A model generated the notes under the pieces. That model searched no databases. It was not told the origin of the DNA and was given only the letters and a program-made list of their open reading frames with translations. From Alsobacter metallidurans (lineage in GTDB: Bacteria > Pseudomonadota > Alphaproteobacteria > Rhizobiales > Beijerinckiaceae): DNA of 64,000 bases. Position numbers and translations under genes: made by a program. The stretch lies in the NCBI RefSeq assembly GCF_014636935.1, contig NZ_BMES01000002.1, positions 1,247,692 through 1,311,691 of the forward strand. The letters run 5' to 3'. Position 1 is the first letter of the stretch. Each line of letters begins with the position of its first letter. Positions 8,707 to 17,692 of the stretch are shown in pieces.

Positions 8707-10401
8707 ATGACGATGGCAGCCGCCCCCGCTGGGGCTGAACGCGTAAGGCCGATGACATCCGACGAGAAGCGCGTGATCTTTGCGTCCTCGCTCGGCACTG
8801 TCTTCGAATGGTATGATTTCTATCTCTATGGTTCGCTCGCCACCATCATCGGCGCGCAGTTCTTCAGCCAGTTCGACGAAGCCACGCGCAACATCTTCGC
8901 GCTGCTGGCCTTCGCGGCGGGCTTCATCGTTCGCCCGTTCGGCGCGCTTGTGTTCGGCCGCGTCGGCGACCTCGTCGGCCGCAAATACACCTTCCTGGTC
9001 ACGATCCTGATCATGGGCCTGTCGACCTTCATCGTCGGCCTGCTGCCGGGGTCGAAGTCCATCGGCATCGCGGCCCCGATCATCCTGATCGCGCTGCGCC
9101 TGCTGCAGGGCCTCGCGCTCGGCGGCGAATATGGCGGCGCAGCCACTTACGTGGCCGAGCACGCCCCGCAGGGCCGCCGCGGCTTCTACACCTCGTGGAT
9201 CCAGACCACCGCGACGCTGGGCCTGTTCCTGTCTCTGATCGTCATCCTGTTCACCCGCACGATCGCGGGCGAGGCGGCCTTCGCCGAGTGGGCCTGGCGC
9301 ATTCCCTTCCTGCTCTCGATCGCGCTGCTCGGCATCTCGGTCTGGATCCGTCTGCAGCTCAACGAGTCGCCGGCGTTCCAGAAGATGAAGGCCGAGGGCA
9401 CGGGCTCCAAGGCGCCGCTGTCCGAGGCTTTCGGCCAGTGGAGCAACATGAAGTTCGTGATCATCGCGCTCGTCGGCCTCGTCGCCGGTCAGGGCGTCGT
9501 CTGGTACACGGGCCAGTTCTACGCGCTGTTCTTCCTCCAGAGCATCCTGAAGGTCGACGGCTACACGGCGAACCTGCTGATCGCCTGGTCGCTGCTCGTG
9601 GGCACCGGCGGCTTCGTGCTGTTCGGCTGGCTGTCGGACAAGATCGGCCGCAAGCCAATCATCCTCGCCGGCTGCCTGCTCGCCGCCCTTACCTACTTCC
9701 CGCTGTTCACGGCGCTCACCGGCGCGGCGAACCCGATGCTCGAGAAGGCGATCGAGACCGCCAAGGTGCAGGTCGTGGCTGATCCGGCCGATTGCGGCGA
9801 CCTCTTCAATCCGGTCGGCACCCGCAAGTTCACGTCGTCCTGCGACGTGGCGCGCGACGCTCTCGCAAAGAGCGCCGTGAAGTACACCACCACCGCAGGC
9901 CCGGCCGGACAGCCCGCCAAGATCAACGTCAACGGCACCGACGTCGCCGTCTACGCGGATGGAAAGACTTCGCCTGACCTCGCCAAGAACCTGGCGGCCG
10001 CTATCGGCGCCGCCGGATACCCGAAGCCGGGCGACGCGAGCATCGTGAAGATGTCGAACCCCTTCGACATCTTCCGCCCTCAGCCCTTCAAGGTGATCTC
10101 GATCCTGTTCGTCCTCGTCGTCTACGTGACGATGGTGTACGGCCCGATCGCGGCGGCACTGGTCGAACTCTTCCCGACCCGCATCCGCTACACCTCGATG
10201 TCGCTGCCCTACCACATCGGCAACGGCTGGTTCGGCGGTCTTCTGCCCGCCACTGCCTTCGCGATGGTGGCCCAGACGGGCGACATCTACTACGGCCTCT
10301 GGTACCCGATCGTGATCGCGCTGGTCACCTTCGTGCTCGGCCTCCTGCTCGTGCCGGAGACCAAGGACCGGGACATCTACGCCGGCGACAGCAAGATCTG
10401 A
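8707..10401 (+). CDS. MFS transporter, metabolite:H+ symporter (MHS) type, with large loop insertion
   Basis: 564-residue inner-membrane transporter. The N-terminus (SLGTVFEWYDFYLYGSLA) and GRVGDLVGRK are hallmarks of the MHS group, which moves small organic acids or betaines with protons; GWLSDKIGRKP is the repeat of that motif in the second half. Between about residues 340 and 460, where this family normally has a short loop, there is a ~115-residue hydrophilic insert with two Cys (ADCGDLF, SSCDVA), predicted to be periplasmic. Membrane helices resume at VISILFVLVVYVTMVYG. The ATG at 8707 is preceded by AAGGAG at 8695-8700. A terminator follows. Substrate unknown. Confidence 0.9.
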   Translation: MTMAAAPAGAERVRPMTSDEKRVIFASSLGTVFEWYDFYLYGSLATIIGAQFFSQFDEATRNIFALLAFAAGFIVRPFGALVFGRVGDLVGRKYTFLVTILIMGLSTFIVGLLPGSKSIGIAAPIILIALRLLQGLALGGEYGGAATYVAEHAPQGRRGFYTSWIQTTATLGLFLSLIVILFTRTIAGEAAFAEWAWRIPFLLSIALLGISVWIRLQLNESPAFQKMKAEGTGSKAPLSEAFGQWSNMKFVIIALVGLVAGQGVVWYTGQFYALFFLQSILKVDGYTANLLIAWSLLVGTGGFVLFGWLSDKIGRKPIILAGCLLAALTYFPLFTALTGAANPMLEKAIETAKVQVVADPADCGDLFNPVGTRKFTSSCDVARDALAKSAVKYTTTAGPAGQPAKINVNGTDVAVYADGKTSPDLAKNLAAAIGAAGYPKPGDASIVKMSNPFDIFRPQPFKVISILFVLVVYVTMVYGPIAAALVELFPTRIRYTSMSLPYHIGNGWFGGLLPATAFAMVAQTGDIYYGLWYPIVIALVTFVLGLLLVPETKDRDIYAGDSKI

Positions 10402-10456
10402 GGAGCGTGCGGGCGGCCTCGGCCGCCCCACTGCCTCGGCTGATCCAAGCCAACGA

Positions 10457-10484
10457 AAAGGCCCCGTCTCTCGACGGGGCCTTT
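10457..10484. terminator. Bidirectional terminator between convergent genes
   Basis: 12-bp inverted repeat AAAGGCCCCGTC / GACGGGGCCTTT with loop TCTC. The A-run and T-run on the two sides allow it to stop transcription of the MFS gene (plus) and of the repeat-protein gene (minus). Confidence 0.8.
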
Positions 10485-10511
10485 GTTGTATCGGGCGTTA
10501 CGCGCCGAAGC

Positions 10512-10871
10512 TCAGTAGTCGCATACCGTCTCACGGCGGACATCCCAGCCCCAGCCGGGCACCCAGACGCGGCGGCGGGTGACGTAGCATTCGTTCACGG
10601 GCTCGGCGTAGACCGGGCGAGCGCCATAGACCGGAGCGCCGTACACGGGCGCGCCATAGACCGGAGCCCCATAGGCCGGACGGGAGCCCGCGATGGCCGC
10701 GCCGAGCGCCAGGCCGCCAACCGCGCCGATGGCCGCGGCCGCGCCCGGGTTGAACCCGCCCCGGTGGCCGTAATAGCGATACTGAGCTTCGGCCGGGGCC
10801 ACGCTGGCCGCGATGCCGGCGCCCATCGTGATGGCCGCGATGGCGCCCAGGACGATACGGTTCTTGGTCAT
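10512..10871 (-). CDS. Small secreted protein with YGAPV tandem repeats
   Basis: 119-residue protein. Signal peptide MTKNRIVLGAIAAITMGAGIAASVAPAEA, then a Tyr/Gly-rich part, a glycine-zipper-like hydrophobic stretch (GAAAAIGAVGGLALGAAIAG), and tandem copies of the five-residue unit YGAPV encoded by near-identical 15-base repeats at about 10620-10680. The C-terminus (CYVTRRRVWVPGWGWDVRRETVCDY) has two Cys that could pair. This resembles small Rhizobiales envelope proteins of unknown function. The ATG at 10871 has GGAG six bases before it; another in-frame ATG lies at 10883. Function not known. Confidence 0.78.
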   Translation of the reverse strand: MTKNRIVLGAIAAITMGAGIAASVAPAEAQYRYYGHRGGFNPGAAAAIGAVGGLALGAAIAGSRPAYGAPVYGAPVYGAPVYGARPVYAEPVNECYVTRRRVWVPGWGWDVRRETVCDY

Positions 10872-11065
10872 TCTACTCTCCATCACGCCGCGGAACGAGG
10901 TGATTACCCCAGTCCGCCGTGCGAACCCTGTATTCGATGCTCGCAATCTAGAGCTCACGCCCTGAATGCCGCATGAATGCTCTTGGGCTGCATTGTGGCG
11001 CAAGCGCGGCCGTTTGCGGCGGGCCCGAAATCTGCCGGATCCCTCAAACGGCCGCCGGGCGCGCC

Positions 11066-11860
11066 TCAATCGATCTGCGCGCCGATCTTGGCGATGGCCT
11101 GCTGGTACACGGTCGCGGCGTTCCAGCCCTGGATCGCGGCGAAGTTCGGCTCGCCGGGCTGATAGCCCGCGCCGCGCCGCCAGCCATGCGCCTTCAGGAA
11201 ATTGGCCGTCGACATCAACGCATTGGCGCTGTTGTCCAGGCTGCCGCCCACGCCGTAGAGCAGGATGCTCTTGGGCATGAACTGCGTCTGGCCGAGCTCG
11301 CCATGCATGGAGCCGCGGGTTTCGCCCGTGATGAGCCCCCGGTCGACGAGCTTCAGCGCCGCATCGAGCTGGTCCGTGAAGAACTCCGTCCGGCGGCAGT
11401 CGTAAGCAAGGGTCGCGACGGCCGACAACGTGTTCTGGTTTCCGCGCTGCGTGCCAAACGCCGTTTCCATGCCCCAGATCGCGATCAGCGGTCCGGCAGG
11501 CACGCCGTAGCGTTCCTCGATCTGGTCGAACAGCGCCGCCTGCGAGCGCTTCAGGGTGCGCCCGCGCGCCACGATGGTGGAGCCGCCGCGCTTGGCCATG
11601 AACTGGTCCAGCGTCAGCCGAAAGCTCTTTTGGCCCCGGTCGGCCGAGATCGTCGCATAGGCGTAGGTCGTCCCAAGCAGAGCCGAGACCGCCGTCGGGC
11701 TCGCGCCTCGCGCCCGCGCTTCGGCTGCGTATTGCTGCTTCCAGCTTTCAAAGCCGGCGGCCGAATTGCCGCACTGCGCCGCAGCGGCCGGCCCAGCCGT
11801 CCCGAGAAGCGTGGCGACCGCAACCGCGGCCGCGAACCTGATAGGGGCGAATATGCTCAC
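11066..11860 (-). CDS. Lytic murein transglycosylase, MltB-like (SLT_2 fold)
   Basis: About 264 residues with an N-terminal signal peptide (FAAAVAVATLLGTAGPAAAA), so periplasmic. It cleaves the MurNAc-GlcNAc bond of peptidoglycan to give anhydro-muropeptides. The catalytic Glu is in IWGMETAFG, and the family blocks GELGQTQFMPKS and NSANALMSTANFLKAHGWRR are present. There is no C-terminal peptidoglycan-binding domain, making it shorter than many MltB homologues. I place the start at the GTG at 11860 because GGAG stands six bases ahead; the ATG at 11872 and one at 11920 in the same frame are alternatives. It stands alone, with tRNA-Thr upstream. Confidence 0.88.
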   Translation of the reverse strand: MSIFAPIRFAAAVAVATLLGTAGPAAAAQCGNSAAGFESWKQQYAAEARARGASPTAVSALLGTTYAYATISADRGQKSFRLTLDQFMAKRGGSTIVARGRTLKRSQAALFDQIEERYGVPAGPLIAIWGMETAFGTQRGNQNTLSAVATLAYDCRRTEFFTDQLDAALKLVDRGLITGETRGSMHGELGQTQFMPKSILLYGVGGSLDNSANALMSTANFLKAHGWRRGAGYQPGEPNFAAIQGWNAATVYQQAIAKIGAQID

Positions 11861-11975
11861 GTCGATCTCCATTGGCCGCTTGGGGGCAAGCGGTAACCGC
11901 ACCCGGAATGGTTCGTTCAATCCGGTCGCAGGCGCAAGAGGACGTAAGGAGAATGGTTTCCAGACCAGGGGGCCA

Positions 11976-12050
<75 letters not shown>

Positions 12051-12146
12051 CCGCTGCGGTCCTAGCAGCCCGCCCGACCGCGTTCAACCAGCCAATTGGC
12101 GAACGGGCCATGCGAAGCGGCGAGGCGCTCCGCATGGCCCGACGGG

Positions 12147-14306
12147 TCAGCCGCGTGCGGCGGCCTTCGCCTCGCGCCGACGGGCATGAAGAACCCACTC
12201 GGTGTAGCCGTTAGGCTGCTCGCGTCCCTTGAACACGAGGTCGCAAGCCGCCGCGAAGGCCGGGCCCTCGAACGCAGGCGCCATGGGACGATAGAGCGGG
12301 TCCCCGGCGTTCTGCCGGTCGACCACCTCGGCCATGCGCTTCAGCGTCGCCATCACCCGCGCCTCGTCCACCACGCCGTGCAGCAGCCAGTTGGCGATGT
12401 GCTGGCAGGAAATTCGCAGCGTCGCGCGGTCCTCCATCAGGCCCACGTCATGGACGTCCGGCACCTTGGAGCAGCCGACGCCCTGGTCGATCCAGCGCAC
12501 CACATAGCCGAGGATGCCTTGGCAGTTGTTGTCGAGCTCCTCCTGGATCGCGGCGGCGTCGAACGAGCCCGTCGCGAGCGGGATCGTCAGCACGTCCGAG
12601 AGGGGCGCGCGATTGCGGCCTGCAAGCTCGCTCTGGCGCTGCGCCACGTCCACTTGGTGGTAGTGCAGCGCGTGCAGGGTCGCGGCCGTGGGCGACGGCA
12701 CCCAGGCGGTGTTCGCGCCGGCCTTGGGGTGGGCGATCTTCTGCGCCAGCATGTCGGCCATCCGGTCCGGAATCGCCCACATGCCCTTGCCGATCTGGGC
12801 GCGTCCGGGCAGCCCGCACGCGATGCCGGCGTCCACATTGGCGTCCTCATAAGCCTGCAGCCAGGCAGTCTTGCGCATGTCGTTCTTGCGCACCATCGGG
12901 CCGGCCTCGATCGAGGTGTGGATCTCGTCGCCTGTGCGGTCCAGAAAGCCGGTGTTGATGAAGGCCACGCGGTTGGCCGCCGCCTTGATGCAGGCCCGGA
13001 GGTTCACGGTGGTGCGGCGCTCCTCGTCCATGATGCCCATCTTGAGCGTGTGCCGCTTGAGGCCGTAGATGTCCTCCACGGCGCCGAACAGCGAGTCCGC
13101 GAAGGCGACTTCGTCCGGCCCGTGCATCTTCGGCTTAACGATGTAGACCGAACCGCGCCGGCTGTTGCGGATGGCGTGCTGCCCGCGCAGGTCGTGCAGG
13201 GCGATGAGCACGCTGACGGCGGCGTCCAGGATGGTCTCCGGGATCTCGCCGCCGTCGGCGAGCACGGCGTCGGTGTACATGTGGTGGCCGACATTGCGCA
13301 CCAGCATGAGGCTGCGGCCATGCAGGGTCACGGTCCCGCCCTTCGGGCCTGTGTAGACGCGATCCGGGTTGAGCCGGCGCTCCACCGTCCCTTTGCCCTT
13401 GGCGAAGGTTGCCGTGAGGTCGCCGTTCATCAGGCCGAGCCAATTGCGATAGACCTCGACCTTGTCCTCCGCATCCACGGCCGCGACGCTGTCCTCCAGG
13501 TCGACGATGGTGGTGACGGCCGCCTCCATGATCACGTCGGCGACGCCGGCCGGGTCGGTCTTGCCGATCGGGTGGCGGCGGTCGATCAAAATCTCCAGGT
13601 GCAGGCCGTTATGGGCCAGTAGTACCGCATCAAGGGCGTCGGCAGCGCCACGATAGCCGGTGAACTGTGCAGCGTTCTTCAGCCCGACGACGCGGCCATC
13701 CGACAGCGAAACCGCCAGGGCGCCGTCCTTCACGGCGTAACCAGTCGCATCCGCGTGGCTGGCCCCGGCCAGCGGCGCGGCTTCGTCGAGGATCTCGCGC
13801 GCCTTGGCGACCACCTTGGCGCCGCGCTTCGGGTTGAACCCGACGCCGCGCTCGGCACCGCCGTCTTCCGGCAGTGCGTCCGTGCCATAGAGCGCGTCAT
13901 AAAGGCTGCCCCACCGGGCGTTCGCGGCGTTCAGCGCGTAACGGGCGTTGGACGCCGGAACCACGAGCTGAGGCCCCGCGATGTGGCCGATTTCCTCATC
14001 GACATTGCCGGTGCCGATGCTGAAGCCGGCAGGCTCCTCGACCAGGTAGCCGATCTCACGCAGAAAGGACTGGTAGCCGTCCGGGTCGATTGTCTGCCCC
14101 TTGCAGGCGCGGTGGAAGTCGTCGATTTGCGCCTGCAAACGGTCACGCGTTTCGAGCAGCGCCTTGTTGCGAGGCGCGAATTCGCGCACCAGCGCCTCAA
14201 GCCCGCTCCAGAACGTCTCGGGCGAAACGCCCGTGCCGGGCAGCGCCTCGCGGGCGATGAAATCGTGCAGGATGGGCGCGACCGAAAGACTGCCGACGCT
14301 GATCAT
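12147..14306 (-). CDS. glcB: Malate synthase G
   Basis: 719-residue cytoplasmic enzyme that condenses glyoxylate with acetyl-CoA to malate, the second step of glyoxylate use. Length fits E. coli GlcB (723). Recognisable blocks include [40 protein letters not shown], the substrate/metal region [17 protein letters not shown], and the C-terminal [15 protein letters not shown]. The start at ATG 14306 is supported by AGGAG just upstream. Together with actP and the MaoC/CitE-like pair, it suggests active C2 metabolism. A palindrome about 100 bases upstream might be a control site. Confidence 0.96.
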   Translation of the reverse strand: MISVGSLSVAPILHDFIAREALPGTGVSPETFWSGLEALVREFAPRNKALLETRDRLQAQIDDFHRACKGQTIDPDGYQSFLREIGYLVEEPAGFSIGTGNVDEEIGHIAGPQLVVPASNARYALNAANARWGSLYDALYGTDALPEDGGAERGVGFNPKRGAKVVAKAREILDEAAPLAGASHADATGYAVKDGALAVSLSDGRVVGLKNAAQFTGYRGAADALDAVLLAHNGLHLEILIDRRHPIGKTDPAGVADVIMEAAVTTIVDLEDSVAAVDAEDKVEVYRNWLGLMNGDLTATFAKGKGTVERRLNPDRVYTGPKGGTVTLHGRSLMLVRNVGHHMYTDAVLADGGEIPETILDAAVSVLIALHDLRGQHAIRNSRRGSVYIVKPKMHGPDEVAFADSLFGAVEDIYGLKRHTLKMGIMDEERRTTVNLRACIKAAANRVAFINTGFLDRTGDEIHTSIEAGPMVRKNDMRKTAWLQAYEDANVDAGIACGLPGRAQIGKGMWAIPDRMADMLAQKIAHPKAGANTAWVPSPTAATLHALHYHQVDVAQRQSELAGRNRAPLSDVLTIPLATGSFDAAAIQEELDNNCQGILGYVVRWIDQGVGCSKVPDVHDVGLMEDRATLRISCQHIANWLLHGVVDEARVMATLKRMAEVVDRQNAGDPLYRPMAPAFEGPAFAAACDLVFKGREQPNGYTEWVLHARRREAKAAARG

Positions 14307-14406
14307 GAAACTCTCCTGAAGGCGCGATACGCCGGAAATACGTGGCTCCGTGCAGGCCTTAGACCATGGTCCCCAGCGCGGAAAAAGCAAGCGGCCGCGA
14401 ATGCAC

Positions 14407-14425
14407 TTGTTCCCTCTGGGAACAA
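14407..14425. promoter_or_regulatory. 19-bp palindrome between the binding-protein gene and glcB
   Basis: Perfect inverted repeat TTGTTCCC-TCT-GGGAACAA. It lies 14 bases after the end of the binding-protein gene and about 100 bases before the glcB start, both on the minus strand. There is no T-run on the minus side, so it is a weak terminator candidate at best; its symmetry and place suit a repressor or activator site for glcB. No regulator gene is next to it. Confidence 0.45.
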
Positions 14426-14438
14426 ATCCAAATTACTT

Positions 14439-15635
14439 TCAACGCCCACAGGGCGAGCGGTTGGGCGGCGGCCCCAGCGTGTCGAGCGTGTTGGTCTCGT
14501 GCAGAAAGCCCTCGATGGGGGCGAGGTCGATCACGGCGTTGTGCGTGGCCAGGAACACGCCTTGCCGCAGCTGGTGGTCCCAGGCCCGGAACGATCCCGG
14601 ATAGGCCTTGTAGAGCTCGAGGCTCATGTCAGGGCGCATGAGACGAGAGACCAGCGCGCCCGGCGCTGCATCGCCCGCGGACCGCGTCTCGGCGTCGATC
14701 GCGGCGCGCACGGCCGCCCAGGCGGCCCAGTCCTCGGACTGCATGGGACGGCCGGCGTCGCGCTCGAAGCGGCGGTTCAACTGCGGCGCTCCGTTGCGCT
14801 CCGCCGCCGGGTGCCAGGCCAGCGCGCGCAGGCCCTCCGTGCCGACGACCGGTCGCGGCAGGATGGTGCGATAGGGAGCCATGCGGCCGTATTCGCCTAC
14901 GAGATCCGACACGAAAACGACGTCGTAGTCGTCGCCGCCTGTCAGGAGGCCGATGTTGCTCTCCTCGCGGCGGCGCGGATCATTGGTATTTGTGAAAGGC
15001 CGCACCGCGACGACGCGCGCGCCGAACTTCTTGGCCGAGGCCTGCATGGCGGCCGAATATGCGATGTCGCCAGGTTCCGGACCCTCCAGCACCAGGATCT
15101 TCTTCCAGTTGCGACGCACCAGCAGCTGCGCCAGCGCGTCGGTGCGCATGGACCGCGACGGGATGACGTGGAACAGCGTGCCCCTGCAGGCGTCGGCGCG
15201 CAGGCTGTCCTCTTCGTCTCGCACATTGAACAGCGCCATCGAGGGCGCAGCGGTGGCGGCGGCGAGCAGGTCCGCGCCCGGGAGGTCCAGAACGGCGGCG
15301 CGGACGCCTTCGGCGGCGGCGGTCGTCAGCACTACGCCGACCGGCTCGTCCGCCTTCAGCGTGCGGCGGACGACCTTGAACGTTACGCCCAGCGCCCTTC
15401 CGGCCGCGCGCCCGTCCTTGGCGGCGAGTTCCGCGCCCGGCAGGGAGCTCTGGCGCTCGATGCGCGCTACCCCGTCATGGCCGGGAAGCCGCGCGTACCA
15501 TGGGTCACCCTCGCGATCGACGAACAAGATCACACGCTCCGGCGCAGCGCCCTGCCCGACCGCAGGCGCGGCGACGGCGACTGTGAGCGCAAGCGCGATC
15601 CAGCCCAGGCCGACCCGCAGGAGGCCGCTAGTCAT
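14439..15635 (-). CDS. ABC-type periplasmic binding protein of the PQQ-alcohol dehydrogenase system
   Basis: 398 residues with a signal peptide (LGWIALALTVAVAAPAVGQG), so periplasmic. The two-lobed branched-chain amino acid receptor fold is visible: ADEPVGVVLTTAAAEGVRAAVLD, LFHVIPSRSMRTDALAQLL and WKKILVLEGPEPGDIAYSAA. This pattern matches my memory of the group named for its linkage to PQQ-dependent alcohol dehydrogenases (TIGR03863-type). Its ATG overlaps the end of the upstream beta-propeller gene by eight bases, so the two are translationally coupled. No ABC ATPase or permease is in the neighbourhood, which is unusual. The ligand is unknown; an alcohol or metal-related signal is speculation. 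Confidence 0.8.
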   Translation of the reverse strand: MTSGLLRVGLGWIALALTVAVAAPAVGQGAAPERVILFVDREGDPWYARLPGHDGVARIERQSSLPGAELAAKDGRAAGRALGVTFKVVRRTLKADEPVGVVLTTAAAEGVRAAVLDLPGADLLAAATAAPSMALFNVRDEEDSLRADACRGTLFHVIPSRSMRTDALAQLLVRRNWKKILVLEGPEPGDIAYSAAMQASAKKFGARVVAVRPFTNTNDPRRREESNIGLLTGGDDYDVVFVSDLVGEYGRMAPYRTILPRPVVGTEGLRALAWHPAAERNGAPQLNRRFERDAGRPMQSEDWAAWAAVRAAIDAETRSAGDAAPGALVSRLMRPDMSLELYKAYPGSFRAWDHQLRQGVFLATHNAVIDLAPIEGFLHETNTLDTLGPPPNRSPCGR

Positions 15636-16614
15636 CCACAATCACCGCGTACGGCACCATGCCGACCGGCACGGTCTTGCGGACCTTCCCGCTCGGGATG
15701 TCGATGATCGACAGGTCGTCCGACAGCCCGTTCGCCACGTAAAGCGTTTTCTCGTCGGTCGAAAATCGCAGGCCCCACGGCCGCCGGCCAACCAGGATGT
15801 AGTCCTTCACCGCGCGCGTCCCGACGTCCACGACCGCAATATGGTTGGCGCGGCCCAGCGCCACATAGGCAGTCTTGCCGTCGCGGGTGATCACGAGGTC
15901 CACCGGCGTTACCTGCTCGCGCCGCATTCCTTTCGGGAGAAAATTGATCTGTCCCTTTGAGGCCAGAGTCTCGACGTCGATGATGTCGACGATGCCGGAG
16001 ATCTCGCACGAGACCCAGAGCTCCTTGCCGCCCGGCGCCAGCGCGAAGCGGCGCGGACGCGAGCCCGTGATGATGTCCTTCACGACCTTGCCGCTTGCCG
16101 TGTCGATGACATGCACAAGGTTGCCCGCTTCCGAGGCGACGAACACGCTCTTTCCGTCGGGCGTCGCCAGCACGCCTTCGGGCTCAGGCCCGGTCGCGTG
16201 GTGGGCCGTCACCTCCCCGGTCTCGAGGTTCAGCACCGTGGCTTCCGAGTCGTCCTCGTTGGAAATGTAAAGGTCGCGCCCGTTGGGGTGGAGATCGAAG
16301 GTCTCGGGGTCGGGGATGTCTCTGAAACGCTTCAGCAGCGTATGGCTCGCGAGGTCATAGACCGCGATCGTGTCGTCGTTGCCGCAGGCGACGACGAGGC
16401 TCTTGCCGTCCGGCAGACGCAGCATGCCGCGTGGGCGGGCGCAGGTCTTGAATTGCCCGACGACCTCGTCGGCCTTGTTCAGCATGACGATGTTGTCGGA
16501 ACGCTCATGCGACACGTAGATGAGCCCGGTGCCGGCCGCTGCTCCCTGCGCAACCGCGCTGGCCACGACGAGCGCGACCAATCGTCGAACCCAGGCGCTT
16601 CGCCCGCCAACCAT
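15628..16614 (-). CDS. YVTN-type beta-propeller protein linked to PQQ catabolism
   Basis: 328 residues. After a signal peptide (VRRLVALVVASAVAQGAAAG) come about seven repeats of the blade pattern (V...D...K..G.IYVS; for example ASHTLLKRFRDIPDPETFDL, DGKSVFVASEAGNLVHVIDT, DEKTLYVANGLSDDLSIIDI). It is a periplasmic scaffold or binding protein, of the kind repeatedly encoded next to PQQ alcohol dehydrogenases (TIGR03866-type). GGGGGAG precedes the ATG at 16614. It is the first gene of a two-gene unit with the binding protein downstream. Biochemical role unproven in the family. Confidence 0.85.
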   Translation of the reverse strand: MVGGRSAWVRRLVALVVASAVAQGAAAGTGLIYVSHERSDNIVMLNKADEVVGQFKTCARPRGMLRLPDGKSLVVACGNDDTIAVYDLASHTLLKRFRDIPDPETFDLHPNGRDLYISNEDDSEATVLNLETGEVTAHHATGPEPEGVLATPDGKSVFVASEAGNLVHVIDTASGKVVKDIITGSRPRRFALAPGGKELWVSCEISGIVDIIDVETLASKGQINFLPKGMRREQVTPVDLVITRDGKTAYVALGRANHIAVVDVGTRAVKDYILVGRRPWGLRFSTDEKTLYVANGLSDDLSIIDIPSGKVRKTVPVGMVPYAVIVDD

Positions 16615-16702
16615 GACCTGCTCCCCCCGCGCCGCGCGAGCGGCTTTGTTGGGCTCATCGTGGTCCGGCCAGCCCCGCGGAGCAAGTCCGGTGCAGGGGC
16701 GA

Positions 16703-17692
16703 TTATCGGCTCGCTTCGCGCATCACGGCTTCCACAGCGCGCACCACCGCCTCCGGCGCGTCGAGCGGGATCTGGTGACCGGCTTCCGGCACGCTCTCGG
16801 GCGCGGGCGCGCCGAGTTGGCGGGCAAGATCGGCCTGCAGCCGGCGCCACACCCGCTCCATGCGCCCATCCGGATAAGCCCCGTTCCATTCGCCGTCGCC
16901 ATGGACAAGCACGCGCGAGGGCATGCGCACATAGCCGGCCCGCTCGGCGTCCGCCAGGCTTGCGCCGATGCCCCGCATTTCGCGGATCACCGAGAGCCGC
17001 GCCTTCTCGGCGGTCGCCAGATCGACGGCGAGGCGCTGCATGCCGTCGGGCAATCCGTAGCCCGCCGCCGCCGCAGGAGTCCGGTTCAGCACCTGGTTCG
17101 GATCGCGCGGCAAGTCGATCCCGGCTTCCGCGAAGCTTTCGAACTCCCGCGGATGCATGCTGTCCACCAGCACGAGGCCGACCACCCGATCGCGGTGGCG
17201 CGCCGCGAAATGGGCCGCCAACACGCCACCGAAGGAGTGGCCGACCAGCACAAGGGACCCATCCACGCCGGCGCTGGCCAGCAAGCTTTCGAGATCCTGG
17301 TCCAGGAACGCCAGCGTGCGGGGGCGGCTCGCTTTGTCGCTGAAGCCCGCCCCCGCCCTGTCATAGCTGCAGGTCCGTGTCACGGCGGCGAGCTGGGGTT
17401 GAACGAGCGTCCAGTCCAGGTGGTTGCCGCCCAGCCCGGCCTCGAGCACGACGGTGGGCGATCCCTGCCCTGCGCAAAACAGATGCAGCCGCGCATCCAC
17501 GGTGTCGTAGAGCCGCCCTGGCGGCTGATGGACGGCCGGTCCGGGAGCCGCTGCGCCGAGCCACACGCCCAGCATGACGAGGCCAACTGCTCGCGGCCCC
17601 CACGCCCACGAAAGCATTGGCTTCGCGGCGCGGACGCGCCACCATGCGGCTAGCCAAGAAGAAGATCGCCGGGGGATGTCGAGATGCGCCAT
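16703..17692 (-). CDS. Alpha/beta hydrolase, probably exported or membrane-anchored
   Basis: About 329 residues. A hydrophobic N-terminal stretch (AVGLVMLGVWLGAAAPGPAV) suggests a membrane anchor or signal. The hydrolase core follows: LEAGLGGNHLDWTLV (oxyanion region), nucleophile elbow VGHSFGGVLAAHF (Ser in GHSFG), acidic residue near VLVHGDGEW, and the C-terminal His in PEAGHQIPLDAPEAV. Substrate cannot be told. Start is uncertain: ATG at 17692 overlaps the divergent ankyrin gene by nine bases; ATG at 17617 would avoid the overlap. It lies just upstream of the beta-propeller gene on the same strand and may be part of that unit. Confidence 0.82.
   Translation of the reverse strand: MAHLDIPRRSSSWLAAWWRVRAAKPMLSWAWGPRAVGLVMLGVWLGAAAPGPAVHQPPGRLYDTVDARLHLFCAGQGSPTVVLEAGLGGNHLDWTLVQPQLAAVTRTCSYDRAGAGFSDKASRPRTLAFLDQDLESLLASAGVDGSLVLVGHSFGGVLAAHFAARHRDRVVGLVLVDSMHPREFESFAEAGIDLPRDPNQVLNRTPAAAAGYGLPDGMQRLAVDLATAEKARLSVIREMRGIGASLADAERAGYVRMPSRVLVHGDGEWNGAYPDGRMERVWRRLQADLARQLGAPAPESVPEAGHQIPLDAPEAVVRAVEAVMREASR

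Noticed and set aside
8350-10431. Open frame of ~690 codons on the minus strand opposite the MFS transporter
   Set aside because: Low-complexity charged sequence without hydrophobic segments or motifs; the plus strand holds an obvious transporter with a good ribosome site.
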